From: Solidesulfovibrio sp.
Lineage (GTDB): Bacteria; Desulfobacterota; Desulfovibrionia; Desulfovibrionales; Desulfovibrionaceae
Direction: 5' to 3'
Length of the DNA: 64,000 nucleotides
Assembly (NCBI RefSeq): GCF_038562415.1
Contig: NZ_JBCFBA010000002.1
Coordinates: 206,232 to 270,231, forward strand
The first letter of the stretch is position 1; the number at the start of each line of letters is the position of its first letter. Made by a program: the position numbers and the translations under genes. This document shows, piece by piece, positions 7,612 to 17,526 of the stretch. The notes beneath the pieces are model-generated. The model saw only the letters and a program-made list of their open reading frames with translations, made no database searches and was not told where the DNA came from.

Positions 7612-9378
7612 ATGAAAAATGCAAAACGGCGCACGGGAACACTGCTGGTCGCCCTGGCCCTGCTCGGGGCCGGCGGCTTGCTGACGCTGACGGCGGGACA
7701 GGGCGCGGCCAAGGACCAGGGCGACGACAAGCTACGGGCCGACATCCTGTCCATCGACGAACTCAAGCAGTTTGGCCCGCTCACCCAACCTCCGGTCGTC
7801 TTCCTCCACGACAAGCACACGGCGGCCCTTGGCAAGCAGCAGAAGTTCTACCAGAAGGAATGCGGCACCTGCCACCTGTCCACCAAGGACGGGACCATGT
7901 TTTTGGCCTACCAGCGCGACGACGCGCCCGCCTCGGCCGAAACCATCAAGAATACCTATCACAACAACTGCCTCAAGTGCCACATGGACATGTCCGCCGC
8001 CGGCCAGAAGTCCGGCCCCTCGGACGTCCAGTGCAAGGGCTGCCACAACGGCACCCCCGACGTCTCCTCCAACTGGCAGCCCATCACCGTGGACAAGCGC
8101 CTGCACTTCCGCCACGCCGCCACCCAGGAGAAGGCCGAGAACAAGTGCGGCGCCTGCCACCACCTCTATGACGAGGCCGCCGGCAAGACCGTGGCCGCGC
8201 CCGCGCCCGAGAAGGTCGCCGGCGCCTGCGTCTACTGCCACACCGCCTCCGGCTCCACCGTGCCCGGGCGCAAGCCGGAAAAGATCCGCTCCCTGCGCCT
8301 GGCCGCCCACGGCGAGTGCGTGACCTGCCACCGCGCCGTGGCCGCTTCCGGTGGCAAGGACGTCCCCACCGGCCCGTCCACCTGCGCCGGCTGCCACGGC
8401 CCCCTGGACCAGAAGGCCATCGCCGAGACCTCGCTTAAAAAGGTCCCGGCCGACGCCGACCTGCGCATCAAGCGCGGCCAGCCCGACTTCGCCATGATCC
8501 GCCCGGCCGCGGCCGACAAGCCGGTCATCGGCGCCGACGGCAAGCCCGTCAAAGCCTACGGCATGCCGCCGGTCCCCTTCGACCACAAGTACCACGAGGC
8601 CAAGAGCGAGACCTGCGTCTCCTGCCACCACGCCGCCCTGACCTCCTGCGCCGCAAAGTGCCACACCGTGCCCGGCGCCAAGGACGGCGGCAACGTCACC
8701 CTGGAAGCGGCCATGCACAAGGTCGAGGCGCCCCAGAGCTGCGCCGGCTGCCACGCCGCCCTCCAGAAAAAGCCCGAGTGCGCCGGCTGCCACGCCGCCA
8801 TGAAAAAGGGCGTGGGCGACAAGGCCCAGTGCGGCTCCTGCCACGTGGTGCCGACCGACGGCCTGGACAAGGCCGTCGCCGAATTCATGGGCCGCAACGA
8901 CAAGGAAGCCGCGGCCATGGCCCCGGCTCTGGCCGAGAAGCTGCTTTCAGGCAAGCGCCAGGCCACCGCGACCTTCGCCGCCGACGACATTCCCGAAACC
9001 GTGACCATCGGCTCCCTCGCCAAGGACTACGAACCGTCCGTCCTGCCCCACCGCAAGATCGTGCTGTCCATGGTGGCCGGCATGAAGGACAGCAAGCTGG
9101 CCGGCGCCTTCCACGCCACCGACGCGGCCGTGTGCCAGGGCTGCCATCACAACAGCCCCGCCTCCAAGACCCCGCCGCGTTGCGGCAACTGCCATCCGGC
9201 CGTCGAAGGCACCGCCGCCTCGCCGCGCCCGGCGCTCAAGGCCGCCTATCACAACCAGTGCATGGGCTGCCACACGGCCATGGGTATTGACGGCAAGGTG
9301 GTGGACAAGGCCCCCGGCGCCAAGCCCGTGCCCAAGGCCACGGATTGCTCCGGCTGCCACGCGGAAAAAAAGAAGTAG
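7612..9378 (+). CDS. hmcA: High-molecular-weight cytochrome c HmcA (16 haems)
   Basis: A 588-residue periplasmic multihaem cytochrome with a Sec signal peptide (MKNAKRR, hydrophobic stretch to about residue 28). I count 16 haem-attachment motifs: fifteen CXXCH and one CX3CH (CAAKCH), the number known for Desulfovibrio HmcA, which is built of cytochrome c3-like units. It is slightly longer than the 545-residue D. vulgaris protein. It accepts electrons from periplasmic hydrogenases through type I cytochrome c3 and passes them to the membrane partners HmcB-F, the next five genes. It is the first gene of the operon, and hmcB starts 28 bp downstream. Confidence 0.97.
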   Translation: MKNAKRRTGTLLVALALLGAGGLLTLTAGQGAAKDQGDDKLRADILSIDELKQFGPLTQPPVVFLHDKHTAALGKQQKFYQKECGTCHLSTKDGTMFLAYQRDDAPASAETIKNTYHNNCLKCHMDMSAAGQKSGPSDVQCKGCHNGTPDVSSNWQPITVDKRLHFRHAATQEKAENKCGACHHLYDEAAGKTVAAPAPEKVAGACVYCHTASGSTVPGRKPEKIRSLRLAAHGECVTCHRAVAASGGKDVPTGPSTCAGCHGPLDQKAIAETSLKKVPADADLRIKRGQPDFAMIRPAAADKPVIGADGKPVKAYGMPPVPFDHKYHEAKSETCVSCHHAALTSCAAKCHTVPGAKDGGNVTLEAAMHKVEAPQSCAGCHAALQKKPECAGCHAAMKKGVGDKAQCGSCHVVPTDGLDKAVAEFMGRNDKEAAAMAPALAEKLLSGKRQATATFAADDIPETVTIGSLAKDYEPSVLPHRKIVLSMVAGMKDSKLAGAFHATDAAVCQGCHHNSPASKTPPRCGNCHPAVEGTAASPRPALKAAYHNQCMGCHTAMGIDGKVVDKAPGAKPVPKATDCSGCHAEKKK

Positions 9379-9406
9379 CACCCCAACCAGTCGAGGTCGC
9401 GATACG

Positions 9407-10459
9407 ATGAAACGAAGACACTTTCTGGGCCTTTTGGGCGCGGCCGGGGTGAGCCTCACCACGGGCGTTTCGGCCAAGGCCGCCTCCGGCGCCGATGTCG
9501 CCGGCATGCCCAACGTCGGCGGCGTCCTGTTCGACGCCTCCCGGTGCATCGGCTGCCGCAAGTGCGAAGCCGCCTGCAACAAGGTCAACGACCTGCCGCA
9601 GCCGGCCAAACCCTTCGACGACCTCACGGTCATGGACACGGCGCGCCGCACCGACGCCGCCTCCTACACCGTGGTCAACAAGTACCAGCCCAAACCGGGC
9701 GAGAACCCGGTCTTCCGCAAGATCCAGTGCAACCACTGCATGGAGCCGGCCTGCGCCTCGGCCTGTTTCGTGAAAGCCTTCAAGAAGACCGAGACCGGCG
9801 CCGTGGTCTACGACGCCTCGGTCTGCGTCGGCTGCCGCTACTGCATGGTGGCCTGCCCGTTCAACATCCCGGCCTACGAGTACCACAAGGCCCTCGCCCC
9901 GCGCGTCATGAAGTGCACCCTGTGCCACCCGCGCCTGCTCGAAGGCAAGCTCCCGGGCTGCGTCGAGGCCTGCCCCAAGGAGGCCCTGCAGTTCGGCAAG
10001 CGCCGCGAGCTCATCAACATCGCCTGGGACCGCGTGACGGCCAGCCCCGACAAGTACGTGCAGCACGTCTACGGCGAGCACGAGATGGGCGGCACGAGCT
10101 GGCTGTACATCGCGCCCAAGCCGTCGTTTAGCGCCATCGGCATGGACGAGCACCTGGGCACGACCTCGGCGCCGGAACTGACTTCCGGGGCCCTGGCCGC
10201 CGTGCCGGCCGTGGCCGGCATCTGGCCGGTGCTGCTCACCGGCATCTACGCCATCAGCAAGCGCAAGGACAAGATCGCCGAGGACGAGAAGAAGGCGGCC
10301 GTCGAGGCGGCCATCGCCAAGGCCAGCGCCGACGCCGAAGCCAAGCTGGCCGAGGAACTGTCCAAGGCCGAGGTCGCGGGCAAGCGGCGCATCGAAGTCG
10401 AGGTCAAAAAGGCCCTCGAAGCCGCCGCCAAGGAACAAGAAGGCGGGGAGGACGCGTAA
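9407..10459 (+). CDS. hmcB: HmcB, four-cluster iron-sulfur protein
   Basis: A 350-residue DMSO-reductase beta-type ferredoxin subunit. It starts with a Tat-like signal ([11 protein letters not shown]). The 16 cluster cysteines are visible in four groups: [35 protein letters not shown] and [20 protein letters not shown], binding four [4Fe-4S] clusters. After these come a membrane helix (about 259-281) and a charged, probably coiled-coil, Lys/Glu/Ala-rich tail to the C-terminus. The twin-arginine-like signal and the anchor agree with a periplasm-facing protein between HmcA and the membrane subunit HmcC. The ATG at 9407 is chosen for that signal. Its stop overlaps the hmcC start by one base (TAATG). 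Confidence 0.95.
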   Translation: MKRRHFLGLLGAAGVSLTTGVSAKAASGADVAGMPNVGGVLFDASRCIGCRKCEAACNKVNDLPQPAKPFDDLTVMDTARRTDAASYTVVNKYQPKPGENPVFRKIQCNHCMEPACASACFVKAFKKTETGAVVYDASVCVGCRYCMVACPFNIPAYEYHKALAPRVMKCTLCHPRLLEGKLPGCVEACPKEALQFGKRRELINIAWDRVTASPDKYVQHVYGEHEMGGTSWLYIAPKPSFSAIGMDEHLGTTSAPELTSGALAAVPAVAGIWPVLLTGIYAISKRKDKIAEDEKKAAVEAAIAKASADAEAKLAEELSKAEVAGKRRIEVEVKKALEAAAKEQEGGEDA

Positions 10460-11634
10460 TGTCGACGGAACACGCCAAAAACGGCTCCCTGATCACGCCG
10501 TTTAACATTGTCGCCGGCATCATCCTGGCCGCGGGCGTCGTGGTGACCATCATGCGGTTCACCATGGGCCTGGGCTCGGTCACCAACCTCTCGGACAACA
10601 ACCCCTGGGGCATCTGGATCGGCTTCGACCTGCTGTGCGGCGTCGCCCTGGCCGCCGGCGGCTACACCACCTCGGCCGCCTGCTACATCTTCGGTTTCAA
10701 GCGCTTCCACGCCGCCGTGCGCCCGGCCATCCTGACGGCCTTTCTGGGCTACGCCCTGGTCGTGTTTGCGCTCAACTACGACGTCGGCCGGCCCTGGCGC
10801 CTGCCGTACCCCATCTTCTACCAGCAGGGCACGACTTCCATCCTCTTCGAAGTCGGCCTGTGCGTGTTCATCTACCTGACGGTGCTGTTCCTGGAGTACC
10901 TGCCGGCGGCCATGGAGTGGAAGGGCGGCTTCGACAAGTACCGGGGCATCCTGGTCAAGCTGACCATGGTGCTGACCATCTTCGGCGTCATCCTGTCCAC
11001 CCTGCACCAGTCCTCGCTGGGCGCCCTGTACCTCATCGTCCCCTCCAAGCTGCACCCCCTGTGGTACACTCCCTACCTGCCGGTCATGTTCTTCATGTCC
11101 AGCATGTTCGCCGGCCTGTCCATGGTCGTCTTCGAGGGGACGCTGTCGCACAAGTACTTCCATCACAAGATGGACGAGGACTACAACGCCAACTACCTGG
11201 ACCTGCAGTTCGCCTTCGCCAAGGGGGCGGCCTGGATCATGGCCGGCTACCTGGCCATGAAGCTCCTGGGCCTGTCCATGGACAACCGCTGGGCCTACCT
11301 CTTCACCGGCTACGGCGCCTGGTGGCTGCTGGAAGTGGTCGGCTTCGTGGTCCTGCCGTGCTACTGCTACGCCGTGGGCTACCGCGACCGCAACATCGGC
11401 CTGGTGCGCCTGGCCGCCCCGTGGACGGTCATCGGCATCATGCTCAACCGCTTCGACGTGAGCCTCATTGCCTTCAACTGGCAGTTGCCGAGCGCCGAGC
11501 GCTACTTCCCGAGCCTGGGCGAGATCATCATCTCCCTGTTCGTGGTCACCATCGGCATCATCGCCTTCAAGTTCATCGTCACCCGCATGCCGATCTTCTA
11601 CGCGCATCCGGCGTACAAAGACTCGTCCCACTAG
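10459..11634 (+). CDS. hmcC: HmcC, NrfD-type integral membrane subunit
   Basis: A 391-residue integral membrane protein of the NrfD/PsrC family with about ten hydrophobic segments, starting at an ATG that overlaps the hmcB stop. Motifs typical of Hmc/Hyb/Dsr membrane subunits are seen, such as NPWGIWIGFDLLCGVALAAGG near residues 36-56 and the LHQSSLGALYLI loop at about 179-190. Known relatives bind quinone and pass electrons to the FeS partner, though proton translocation is not proven for Hmc. It is part of the transmembrane module with HmcD and HmcE. Confidence 0.95.
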   Translation: MSTEHAKNGSLITPFNIVAGIILAAGVVVTIMRFTMGLGSVTNLSDNNPWGIWIGFDLLCGVALAAGGYTTSAACYIFGFKRFHAAVRPAILTAFLGYALVVFALNYDVGRPWRLPYPIFYQQGTTSILFEVGLCVFIYLTVLFLEYLPAAMEWKGGFDKYRGILVKLTMVLTIFGVILSTLHQSSLGALYLIVPSKLHPLWYTPYLPVMFFMSSMFAGLSMVVFEGTLSHKYFHHKMDEDYNANYLDLQFAFAKGAAWIMAGYLAMKLLGLSMDNRWAYLFTGYGAWWLLEVVGFVVLPCYCYAVGYRDRNIGLVRLAAPWTVIGIMLNRFDVSLIAFNWQLPSAERYFPSLGEIIISLFVVTIGIIAFKFIVTRMPIFYAHPAYKDSSH

Positions 11635-11654
11635 GATGAAAGGGGAGATACGCG

Positions 11655-11789
11655 ATGTTTAACACCCTGCAAGACCTGATGCTGCACAACAAGAGCATCA
11701 CCTATGTCCTCATGGGCCTGGTGCTCGTCTGCTTCATCGGCTTCTGGCGTTTTCTGACGGGTCGCGAAGAACGCAACCGGCGCTACTAG
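11655..11789 (+). CDS. hmcD: HmcD, small single-helix membrane protein
   Basis: A 44-residue protein, MFNTLQDLMLHNKSITYVLM and onward, with a single membrane helix (about residues 15-33) and a basic C-terminus ending in RRY. Size and position between hmcC and hmcE match HmcD of D. vulgaris, a small accessory subunit of unknown role. A ggggaga site precedes the ATG. It is easily missed because of its length. Confidence 0.88.
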   Translation: MFNTLQDLMLHNKSITYVLMGLVLVCFIGFWRFLTGREERNRRY

Positions 11790-11827
11790 GCCGGCCGGAC
11801 CTCGACTAAGGATTGAAGGAGAACACC

Positions 11828-12505
11828 ATGTATGCATTCCTGACGGGGCCGATGCTGTGGCTGTCGTTCGCCATATTCGTCATCGGCTGCGCCTGGCGCG
11901 TCGTCAAATACGTCAAGGGCCTCAGTTGGCAGCTCGACCGCGTGCCCTACGGCTACTACCGCGAGCTGGCCTGGAAAGGGGCGCTCAAGTCCATCTTCCA
12001 CTGGATCACCCCCTACGGCTCGCGCAGCTGGCGGTTCAAGCCGCTGTATGCCGCGGCCTTCTTCCTGCTGCACATCGGCCTGGTCATCGTGCCGCTGTTC
12101 CTGTTTGCCCACGTCATGCTCGTGTCCGAGCGCTTCGGCATCTCCTGGCCGACCCTGCCGGCCGGGCTGGCCGACGCCTTGACCATCCTGGCCCTGGCCG
12201 CCGGGGCGTTCATCCTGCTGCGCCGCTTCGCCCTGCCGGAAGTGCGCATCATCACCACGCCCCATGACCTGTGGATCATGGCCATCAGCCTGGCGCCGCT
12301 TTTGACGGGCTTCGTGGCCGCCCACCAGGCCGGCGAGGGCAACGGCTGGCTGCTGGCCCACATCGTGACCGGCGAGATCTGGCTTGTCGCCATCCCGTTC
12401 ACCAAGCTCTCCCACGTGGTGCTGTTTTTCTGTTCCCGGGCGCAAATCGGCGTGGACTTCGGCGTCAAGCGCGGCGGCCAGCGCGGCCGCGGCATCGTCT
12501 GGTAG
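11828..12505 (+). CDS. hmcE: HmcE, cytochrome b-type membrane subunit (NarI-like)
   Basis: A 225-residue integral membrane protein with about five or six hydrophobic segments, of the nitrate reductase gamma/DsrM type. Histidines in membrane segments (for example in LLHIGLV and in the TKLSHVVLFF helix) are likely haem b ligands. The ATG at 11828 has a perfect aaggag 7 bp upstream; a TTG 15 bp earlier overlaps that site and is rejected. With HmcF it forms the pair homologous to DsrM-DsrK, carrying electrons across the membrane to the cytoplasmic subunit. Confidence 0.93.
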   Translation: MYAFLTGPMLWLSFAIFVIGCAWRVVKYVKGLSWQLDRVPYGYYRELAWKGALKSIFHWITPYGSRSWRFKPLYAAAFFLLHIGLVIVPLFLFAHVMLVSERFGISWPTLPAGLADALTILALAAGAFILLRRFALPEVRIITTPHDLWIMAISLAPLLTGFVAAHQAGEGNGWLLAHIVTGEIWLVAIPFTKLSHVVLFFCSRAQIGVDFGVKRGGQRGRGIVW

Positions 12506-12541
12506 AAACGGCCGACGCCATACCGCCAAGGAGAATTCGAC

Positions 12542-13945
12542 ATGCCTGAAGGTATCTACTGCAACAAGACGCCGATCACGACCGAGGAGGCCTTAAAGGC
12601 CCTGCTCTCGGACACGCGCGGCACGAAATACTACGCGGAAATGGAACAGCTGGAGGTGGACCGCGAAAAGCTGTGGGCCACCATCCAGAAAACCTTCAAA
12701 TCCCGCATGCAGACCTGGCTCGACGTCTGCGCCCGCTGCGGGCTGTGCGCCGACTCCTGCTTCCTGTACCTGGTCAACGACCGCAACCCCGAGCAGGTGC
12801 CGTCGTACAAGATCCATTCGACCCTGGGCGAGATCATCAAGCGCAAGGGCGACGTGGATGGCGCCTTCATGCGCCACGCCATGGAAGTGGCCTGGTCGCG
12901 CTGCACCTGCTGCAACCGCTGCGCCCAGTTCTGCCCCCACGGCATCGACATCGGCGTCATGATGGGCTACACCCGCGGCCTGCTCTATTCCCAGGGCTTC
13001 GTGCCCTGGGAGCTGAAAATCGGCGCCGGCATGCACCGCGTCTACCGGGCCCAGATGGACGTGACCACCGAGGACTGGGTCGAGACCTGCGAGTGGATGG
13101 CCGAGGAGCAGCAGGACGATTGGCCCGGGCTCGAGATCCCCGTGGACAAGGAAGACGCGGACATCATGTACACCTGCAACGCCCGCGAGCCCAAGCACTA
13201 CCCCGAGGACCTGGCCGAGGCGGCCATCCTCTTCCACATCGCCGGGGAAAACTGGACCGTGCCGTCCGAGGGCTGGGAGCAGACCAGCCTGTCCATGTTC
13301 GCCGGGGACTGGGAAGCCTGCAAGCTGCAGGTGCAAACCGTCTACGCCGCCATCGAGCGCCTGCGCCCCAAGCGCGTGGTCGGCACGGAATGCGGCCACG
13401 CCCACCGGGCCACGGTCGTCGAGGGCCCCTACTGGGCCGGCCGGCCCGACGGCCAGCCGCCGGCGCCCTACATCCACTACGTCCAGTGGGTGGCCGAGGC
13501 CCTGCGCGAAGGCAAGCTCAAGATCGATCCGGCCAAGCGCATCAAGCAGCCCGTGACCTACCAGGACTCCTGCAACTATATCCGCAACTGGGGCCTGGCC
13601 GAAACCGCCCGCGAGATCCTGTCCTACATCGTCGAGCCGGGCTACCTGGTCGAGATGACGCCCAACAAGGAATACAACTACTGCTGCGGCGGCGGCGGCG
13701 GCTTCAACGGCATCGGCAAGTTCCGCCCCATGCGCAACAAGGCCTTGCTCACCAAGCGCGACCAGATTCTCGCCACCGGGGCCAAGCTCGTCATCGCCCC
13801 CTGCCACAACTGCTGGGACGCCATCCGCGACCTCGAGGAAGAGTACCACATCCACATCGACTGGTCCTTCCTCAAGCCGCTCCTGCTCAAGATGGTCATC
13901 GTGCCCGAGCACTTGTTGCCCAAGGACGAGGACAGCGAGGAATAG
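12542..13945 (+). CDS. hmcF: HmcF, cytoplasmic HdrD/DsrK-like iron-sulfur protein
   Basis: A 467-residue protein. Two [4Fe-4S] ferredoxin motifs lie at the N-terminal side ([12 protein letters not shown] at about 61-72 and [14 protein letters not shown] at about 121-134). The C-terminal half has the CCG-type cysteine-rich region of heterodisulfide reductase HdrD and DsrK: a Cys in YQDSCNY, the double Cys in [11 protein letters not shown] and the CHNCWD site, which bind the non-cubane catalytic cluster in relatives. There is no signal peptide, so it sits on the cytoplasmic side and is probably the electron exit or entry of the Hmc complex. An aaggag precedes the start. It is the last of the six hmc genes; the universal stress protein follows after 53 bp. 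Confidence 0.95.
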   Translation: MPEGIYCNKTPITTEEALKALLSDTRGTKYYAEMEQLEVDREKLWATIQKTFKSRMQTWLDVCARCGLCADSCFLYLVNDRNPEQVPSYKIHSTLGEIIKRKGDVDGAFMRHAMEVAWSRCTCCNRCAQFCPHGIDIGVMMGYTRGLLYSQGFVPWELKIGAGMHRVYRAQMDVTTEDWVETCEWMAEEQQDDWPGLEIPVDKEDADIMYTCNAREPKHYPEDLAEAAILFHIAGENWTVPSEGWEQTSLSMFAGDWEACKLQVQTVYAAIERLRPKRVVGTECGHAHRATVVEGPYWAGRPDGQPPAPYIHYVQWVAEALREGKLKIDPAKRIKQPVTYQDSCNYIRNWGLAETAREILSYIVEPGYLVEMTPNKEYNYCCGGGGGFNGIGKFRPMRNKALLTKRDQILATGAKLVIAPCHNCWDAIRDLEEEYHIHIDWSFLKPLLLKMVIVPEHLLPKDEDSEE

Positions 13946-13998
13946 GGCGGGCGCTTCGCCCATCGGCAAGACACCTCTCACGCCCCAGGGGGTTCGCA

Positions 13999-14934
13999 AT
14001 GTTTGGGAAAATAGTGTTTGCGACTTCGGGAGCGCCGGATTGCGACAGCGCCGCCCGCGTGGCCTTCGACATGGCCGGCCGTTACGGCTCGGAAATCATC
14101 GTCTTCCATTGCCTGGGCATCCCGGGCAAGGGGGACAGCAACCTGGTCCTCGACGTGCGCACGGGCGAGGAAGTGGACGCCGACGAGGAATACCTGGAGG
14201 GCGTGCGCGAGGAACTGCGCACCACCTACGCCATCCAGCTCTCGGGCTGCAAGAAGGCCGGCATCGAGATCGCCGTGGGCAATCCCTCCCGCGAGGTCCT
14301 GCGCCTGGCCCGCAAGGCCGACGCCGACCTCATCGTCATGGGCGCCCGCGGCCAGGGCCTGGAGGTCGGCGGCTTCTACAAGCGCGGCGTCATCGGCGGC
14401 ACCCACGAGAAGGTGGCCAAGGCCGCCCGCTGCCCGGTGCTGACCGTGGCCCGCCCGGCCGCCTCGTTCTGGGGCGGGTTCTCCAACATCGTCTTCGCCA
14501 CGGACTTCTCCAAGGCCTCGGAGTCGGCCTTCAAGCTGGCCGAGGCCGTCGCCCGGGACGTGCAGGGCGATTTGCACCTGTTCCACTGCCTGGACCTCGA
14601 CAAGCTCCAGTCGCCCATCGCCCTGACCCAGGAGGGCATCGAGGGCCGCCTGGCCGAGGCCCGGCGCAAGATCCAGGTCAACTACGCCTCCAAGCTGGGC
14701 GAGCTGGCCAAGCGGACCTCCATTGAGGTCTGGGAAGGATCGCCCTATGTGGAGATCGTCAAGTTCGCGCGCGAGCGGCAGGCCGACCTCATCGTCATGG
14801 CCCACCACACCCGCGAGCTCGATCCCGACGAGCGGCCCTTCGGCAGCACCCTGGAACAGGTCCTGGTGCGGGCCACTTGTCCCGTGATCAGCATCAACCG
14901 CCCGGACAAGCTGCCGCAGGCGGGTGATGCCTAG
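13999..14934 (+). CDS. Tandem universal stress protein (two Usp domains)
   Basis: A 311-residue cytoplasmic protein of two UspA domains (about 1-150 and 156-305). The first has the ATP-binding pattern GARGQG...GG-T (G-x2-G-x9-G-S/T type) near residues 115-134. The second has a degenerate glycine loop (AHHTRELDPDERPFGST), so perhaps only one half binds ATP. It begins 53 bp after hmcF in the same direction and is followed by an Rrf1-like receiver, so it is probably part of the extended hmc transcript. A gcgcgcc/ggcgcgc palindrome straddles its stop region (14936-14951). D. vulgaris has no Usp gene at this place, as far as I recall. Confidence 0.9.
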   Translation: MFGKIVFATSGAPDCDSAARVAFDMAGRYGSEIIVFHCLGIPGKGDSNLVLDVRTGEEVDADEEYLEGVREELRTTYAIQLSGCKKAGIEIAVGNPSREVLRLARKADADLIVMGARGQGLEVGGFYKRGVIGGTHEKVAKAARCPVLTVARPAASFWGGFSNIVFATDFSKASESAFKLAEAVARDVQGDLHLFHCLDLDKLQSPIALTQEGIEGRLAEARRKIQVNYASKLGELAKRTSIEVWEGSPYVEIVKFARERQADLIVMAHHTRELDPDERPFGSTLEQVLVRATCPVISINRPDKLPQAGDA

Positions 14935-14980
14935 CGCGCCAAGGCGCGCCAGCACCTCCACGCAAAGGAGCAGTGGAACC

Positions 14981-15340
14981 ATGACCAAGAAAACCATTCT
15001 GACCGTGGACGACGATCCCAATATCCGCGACTACCTGGAAGCCGTGTTCACCGACAACGGCTACAACGTGGTCCTGGCCGAAAACGGCGACAAGGCCTTG
15101 GAGATCTTAAAGGACCTGCGGCCCGACCTCATCACCCTGGACGTGGAGATGCCCGACAAGTCCGGCCCCTGGGTCGGCCGGGCCATCCAGAAGGACACCT
15201 CCCTGGCCACCATCCCCATCGTGGTCATCACCGGCCACAGCGAACTGACCTACATCATCCCCAAGGCGGCGGCCTTTCTGGCCAAGCCCTTCGAGGCCGA
15301 CGAGGTCGTGCGCGTGGTGCGCGGCATCCTCGGCGAGTAA
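14981..15340 (+). CDS. rrf1: Rrf1-like single-domain response regulator
   Basis: A 119-residue stand-alone receiver with acidic pocket D10-D12, phosphoacceptor D54 in LITLDVEMP, and Lys in AFLAKPFEAD. Placed after hmcF, it corresponds to Rrf1, the response regulator encoded at the end of the hmc operon in D. vulgaris. It has no output domain, so it must act by protein contact. It resembles the receiver at 3273 more than the CheY at 28173. An aaggag lies 10 bp before the ATG. Its likely kinase is the receiver-PAS-PAS protein encoded next, separated by a large hairpin. The symbol is by position and family, not by sequence comparison. Confidence 0.8.
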   Translation: MTKKTILTVDDDPNIRDYLEAVFTDNGYNVVLAENGDKALEILKDLRPDLITLDVEMPDKSGPWVGRAIQKDTSLATIPIVVITGHSELTYIIPKAAAFLAKPFEADEVVRVVRGILGE

Positions 15341-15343
15341 CCT

Positions 15344-15385
15344 CCGGTCGGGGGAAGCCGCCCGATGGCGGCTTCCCCCGACCGG
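15344..15385 (+). terminator. Very stable hairpin between rrf1 and the hybrid kinase
   Basis: A perfect 19-bp stem (15344-15362 / 15367-15385) with loop cgat begins 3 bp after the rrf1 stop. No T-tract follows, and the downstream kinase starts 33 bp later in the same direction. It may be a partial terminator, an attenuator or an mRNA 3'-end stabiliser that lowers kinase expression relative to hmc and rrf1. Confidence 0.6.
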
Positions 15386-15418
15386 CCATCCCGCCCGTCG
15401 GGACAAGGCAGGCAGTCC

Positions 15419-17383
15419 ATGAGCGAATCCCTGCTTCTCGTCGACGACGAGGAAGACATCCGCCGCTTCCTGGGTCTCTTCCTGGCCGACCTCGGCTACG
15501 ACGTCCACGCCGCCGCCAACGGCGAGGAAGCCCTGGCCGTCTTCGACGCCGTGGCCCCTTCCATCGTGCTCACCGACATCAAGATGCCGGTCATGGACGG
15601 GCTGGAACTCCTCAAGCGCATCAAGGCCAGAAGCCCGGAGACGGAAGTGGTCATGATCTCCGGTCACGGCGACATGGACCTGGCCATCAGCTGCCTGCAG
15701 TACGACGCGGCGGATTTCGTCACCAAGCCCATCAACCACGACATCCTCGACGCCGCGCTCAAACGCATCGACGAAAAGCTGGCCATGCGCCGGGAGCTGC
15801 GCCAGTACACGCAGAACCTGGAAAAGCTCGTGCGCGAGAAATCCAGCCGCGTGGTGGAGCTCGAACGCCAGCTGGCCGCCGGCCAGATGGCCGAGACCAT
15901 GTGCCAGGCCATCTCCGGCCTCTCGGCCGACCTGGGCGAGGGCGCCGGCTATTTCAACGAGATGCCCTGCTTCGTGGCCGTGCACAACGCCTCCCTCGAA
16001 GTCGTGGCCACCAATCAATTGTACAAGGACCGCCTGGGCGACATGGTCGGCCGCCACAGCTGGGAGGTCTACGCCGGCCAGGCCCTGCGCGGCTTCGACG
16101 GCCCCATCTGGAAGACCTTCGAGACCGGCAAGGGCCAGCGCTCCCGCGAGACCATGCTGTGCAAAAACGGCCGTGAGCTGCCGGTCATGGTCCACACCTC
16201 GCCCATCGCCGCCACCAACGGCAAGGTCGAGCTGGTGCTGGAAATGGCCGTGGACGTCAGCGAGATCAAACGCCTCCAGGAAGAGCTGCGCGTCACCCAG
16301 CAGAAGTACATGGACCTCTTCGACGCCACCCCGTGCTCCATCGTCGTGCGCGACCGGGCGGGCACGGTCGTGGCCAACAACCGCCGCTTCGTCGAGGATT
16401 TCGGCGAGGCCGTGGGCCGGCCCTGCTACGACGTCTTCAAGCACCGCGGCGAACCCTGCGCGGACTGCCCGGCCGAACAGACTTTCGCCGACGGCGAACC
16501 CCATTTCCAGGAGACCGTGGTCACCACCCGCGACGGCCGCCAGCTCAACGTGCTCATCTCCACGGCCGCCATCCGCAACGCCGCCGGGGACGTGATCGAG
16601 GTCATGGAGATGTCCGCCGACATCACCAGCATCCGCCAGTTGCAAAGCCACCTGACGTCGCTCGGGCTCATGCTCGGCTCCATCTCCCATGGCGTCAAGG
16701 GGATGCTCACGGCCCTGGAGGGGGCGGTCTACCGCGTGGAATCGGGCCTCAAGCGCGGGGACGTGGCTCGGTCCCAGGCCGCGGCCGAGGCGGTCAGGGC
16801 GCTGGTCGGCCGGGTGCGGGCGCTGGTGCTCAACGTGCTCTACTACGCCAAATCCCGGGAGCTGGCCCCGGAGAGCGTGGACGTGGCCGCCTTCGCCACC
16901 TCCCTGGCCCAGACCGTGGCCCCGAAAGCCGCCCGGGAAGGCGTGACCCTGACAGCCGACATCGGTTCCGACCTCGGCGCCATGGCCGTGGACGCCGTCA
17001 ATTTGCAGGCCGCCCTGGTCAATATCCTGGAAAACGCCGTGGATGCCTGCCTGGCCGACACGGCCAAGCCCGAACACCATATCGCTTACCGCGTGCGCCG
17101 CGAGGGCGCGGTCATCGTCTTCGACATCGAGGACAACGGCATGGGCATGGACCAGGAGACCCGGGAAAAGGCTTTTACGCTCTTTTTCTCTTCCAAGGGC
17201 CTCAAGGGGACCGGGCTGGGCCTTTTCATCGCCCACGACATGGTGGCCAAGCACGGCGGGAGCATTGACCTCACCTCCGAGTCCGGGCTGGGCACCCGCT
17301 TCGTGGTGCGCATTCCGGACACGCCGCCGGCGGCCACGGACACGCCGGCCGTTCCCGGACAGGCCGAGGGCCGCCCGGCGTAG
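15419..17383 (+). CDS. Soluble receiver-PAS-PAS histidine kinase
   Basis: A 654-residue protein with no membrane segment. Order: N-terminal receiver (about 3-118, phosphoacceptor D53 in LTDIKMP, Lys103), coiled coil (about 120-160), PAS-like region (about 172-284), a second PAS (about 295-405) with the C336-X10-C347-X2-C350 pattern, an H-box with His424 in GSISHGVKGML, and HATPase (about 525-632, DNGMGM and GTGLGLFIAHD). The H-box type (SHGVKG) is typical of a delta-proteobacterial kinase subfamily. It probably phosphorylates the Rrf1-like receiver upstream, forming the signalling pair of the hmc locus. The ATG at 15419 is chosen because the receiver fold begins there and aaggcagg precedes it. 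Confidence 0.9.
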   Translation: MSESLLLVDDEEDIRRFLGLFLADLGYDVHAAANGEEALAVFDAVAPSIVLTDIKMPVMDGLELLKRIKARSPETEVVMISGHGDMDLAISCLQYDAADFVTKPINHDILDAALKRIDEKLAMRRELRQYTQNLEKLVREKSSRVVELERQLAAGQMAETMCQAISGLSADLGEGAGYFNEMPCFVAVHNASLEVVATNQLYKDRLGDMVGRHSWEVYAGQALRGFDGPIWKTFETGKGQRSRETMLCKNGRELPVMVHTSPIAATNGKVELVLEMAVDVSEIKRLQEELRVTQQKYMDLFDATPCSIVVRDRAGTVVANNRRFVEDFGEAVGRPCYDVFKHRGEPCADCPAEQTFADGEPHFQETVVTTRDGRQLNVLISTAAIRNAAGDVIEVMEMSADITSIRQLQSHLTSLGLMLGSISHGVKGMLTALEGAVYRVESGLKRGDVARSQAAAEAVRALVGRVRALVLNVLYYAKSRELAPESVDVAAFATSLAQTVAPKAAREGVTLTADIGSDLGAMAVDAVNLQAALVNILENAVDACLADTAKPEHHIAYRVRREGAVIVFDIEDNGMGMDQETREKAFTLFFSSKGLKGTGLGLFIAHDMVAKHGGSIDLTSESGLGTRFVVRIPDTPPAATDTPAVPGQAEGRPA

Positions 17384-17526
17384 GCCACGGGCGGTGGCCC
17401 AGGGGGACCGCAGCGGCCGAAACGGCGGGGGCTGACGGCCATCCCGCCACCGCCGGCCGAATTTTCTTGTCCGCGATCGGCCGAGAGTGCTATCCTTTCC
17501 GTATGGTTGCCGAAGAGGAAAGGGGA

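Noticed and set aside
17384-17526. Terminator between the two kinases at 17384-17526
   Set aside because: Only short imperfect stems (ggccac/gtggcc and gcggg/cccgc) were found; too weak to call, although a TTTT run follows at 17462.
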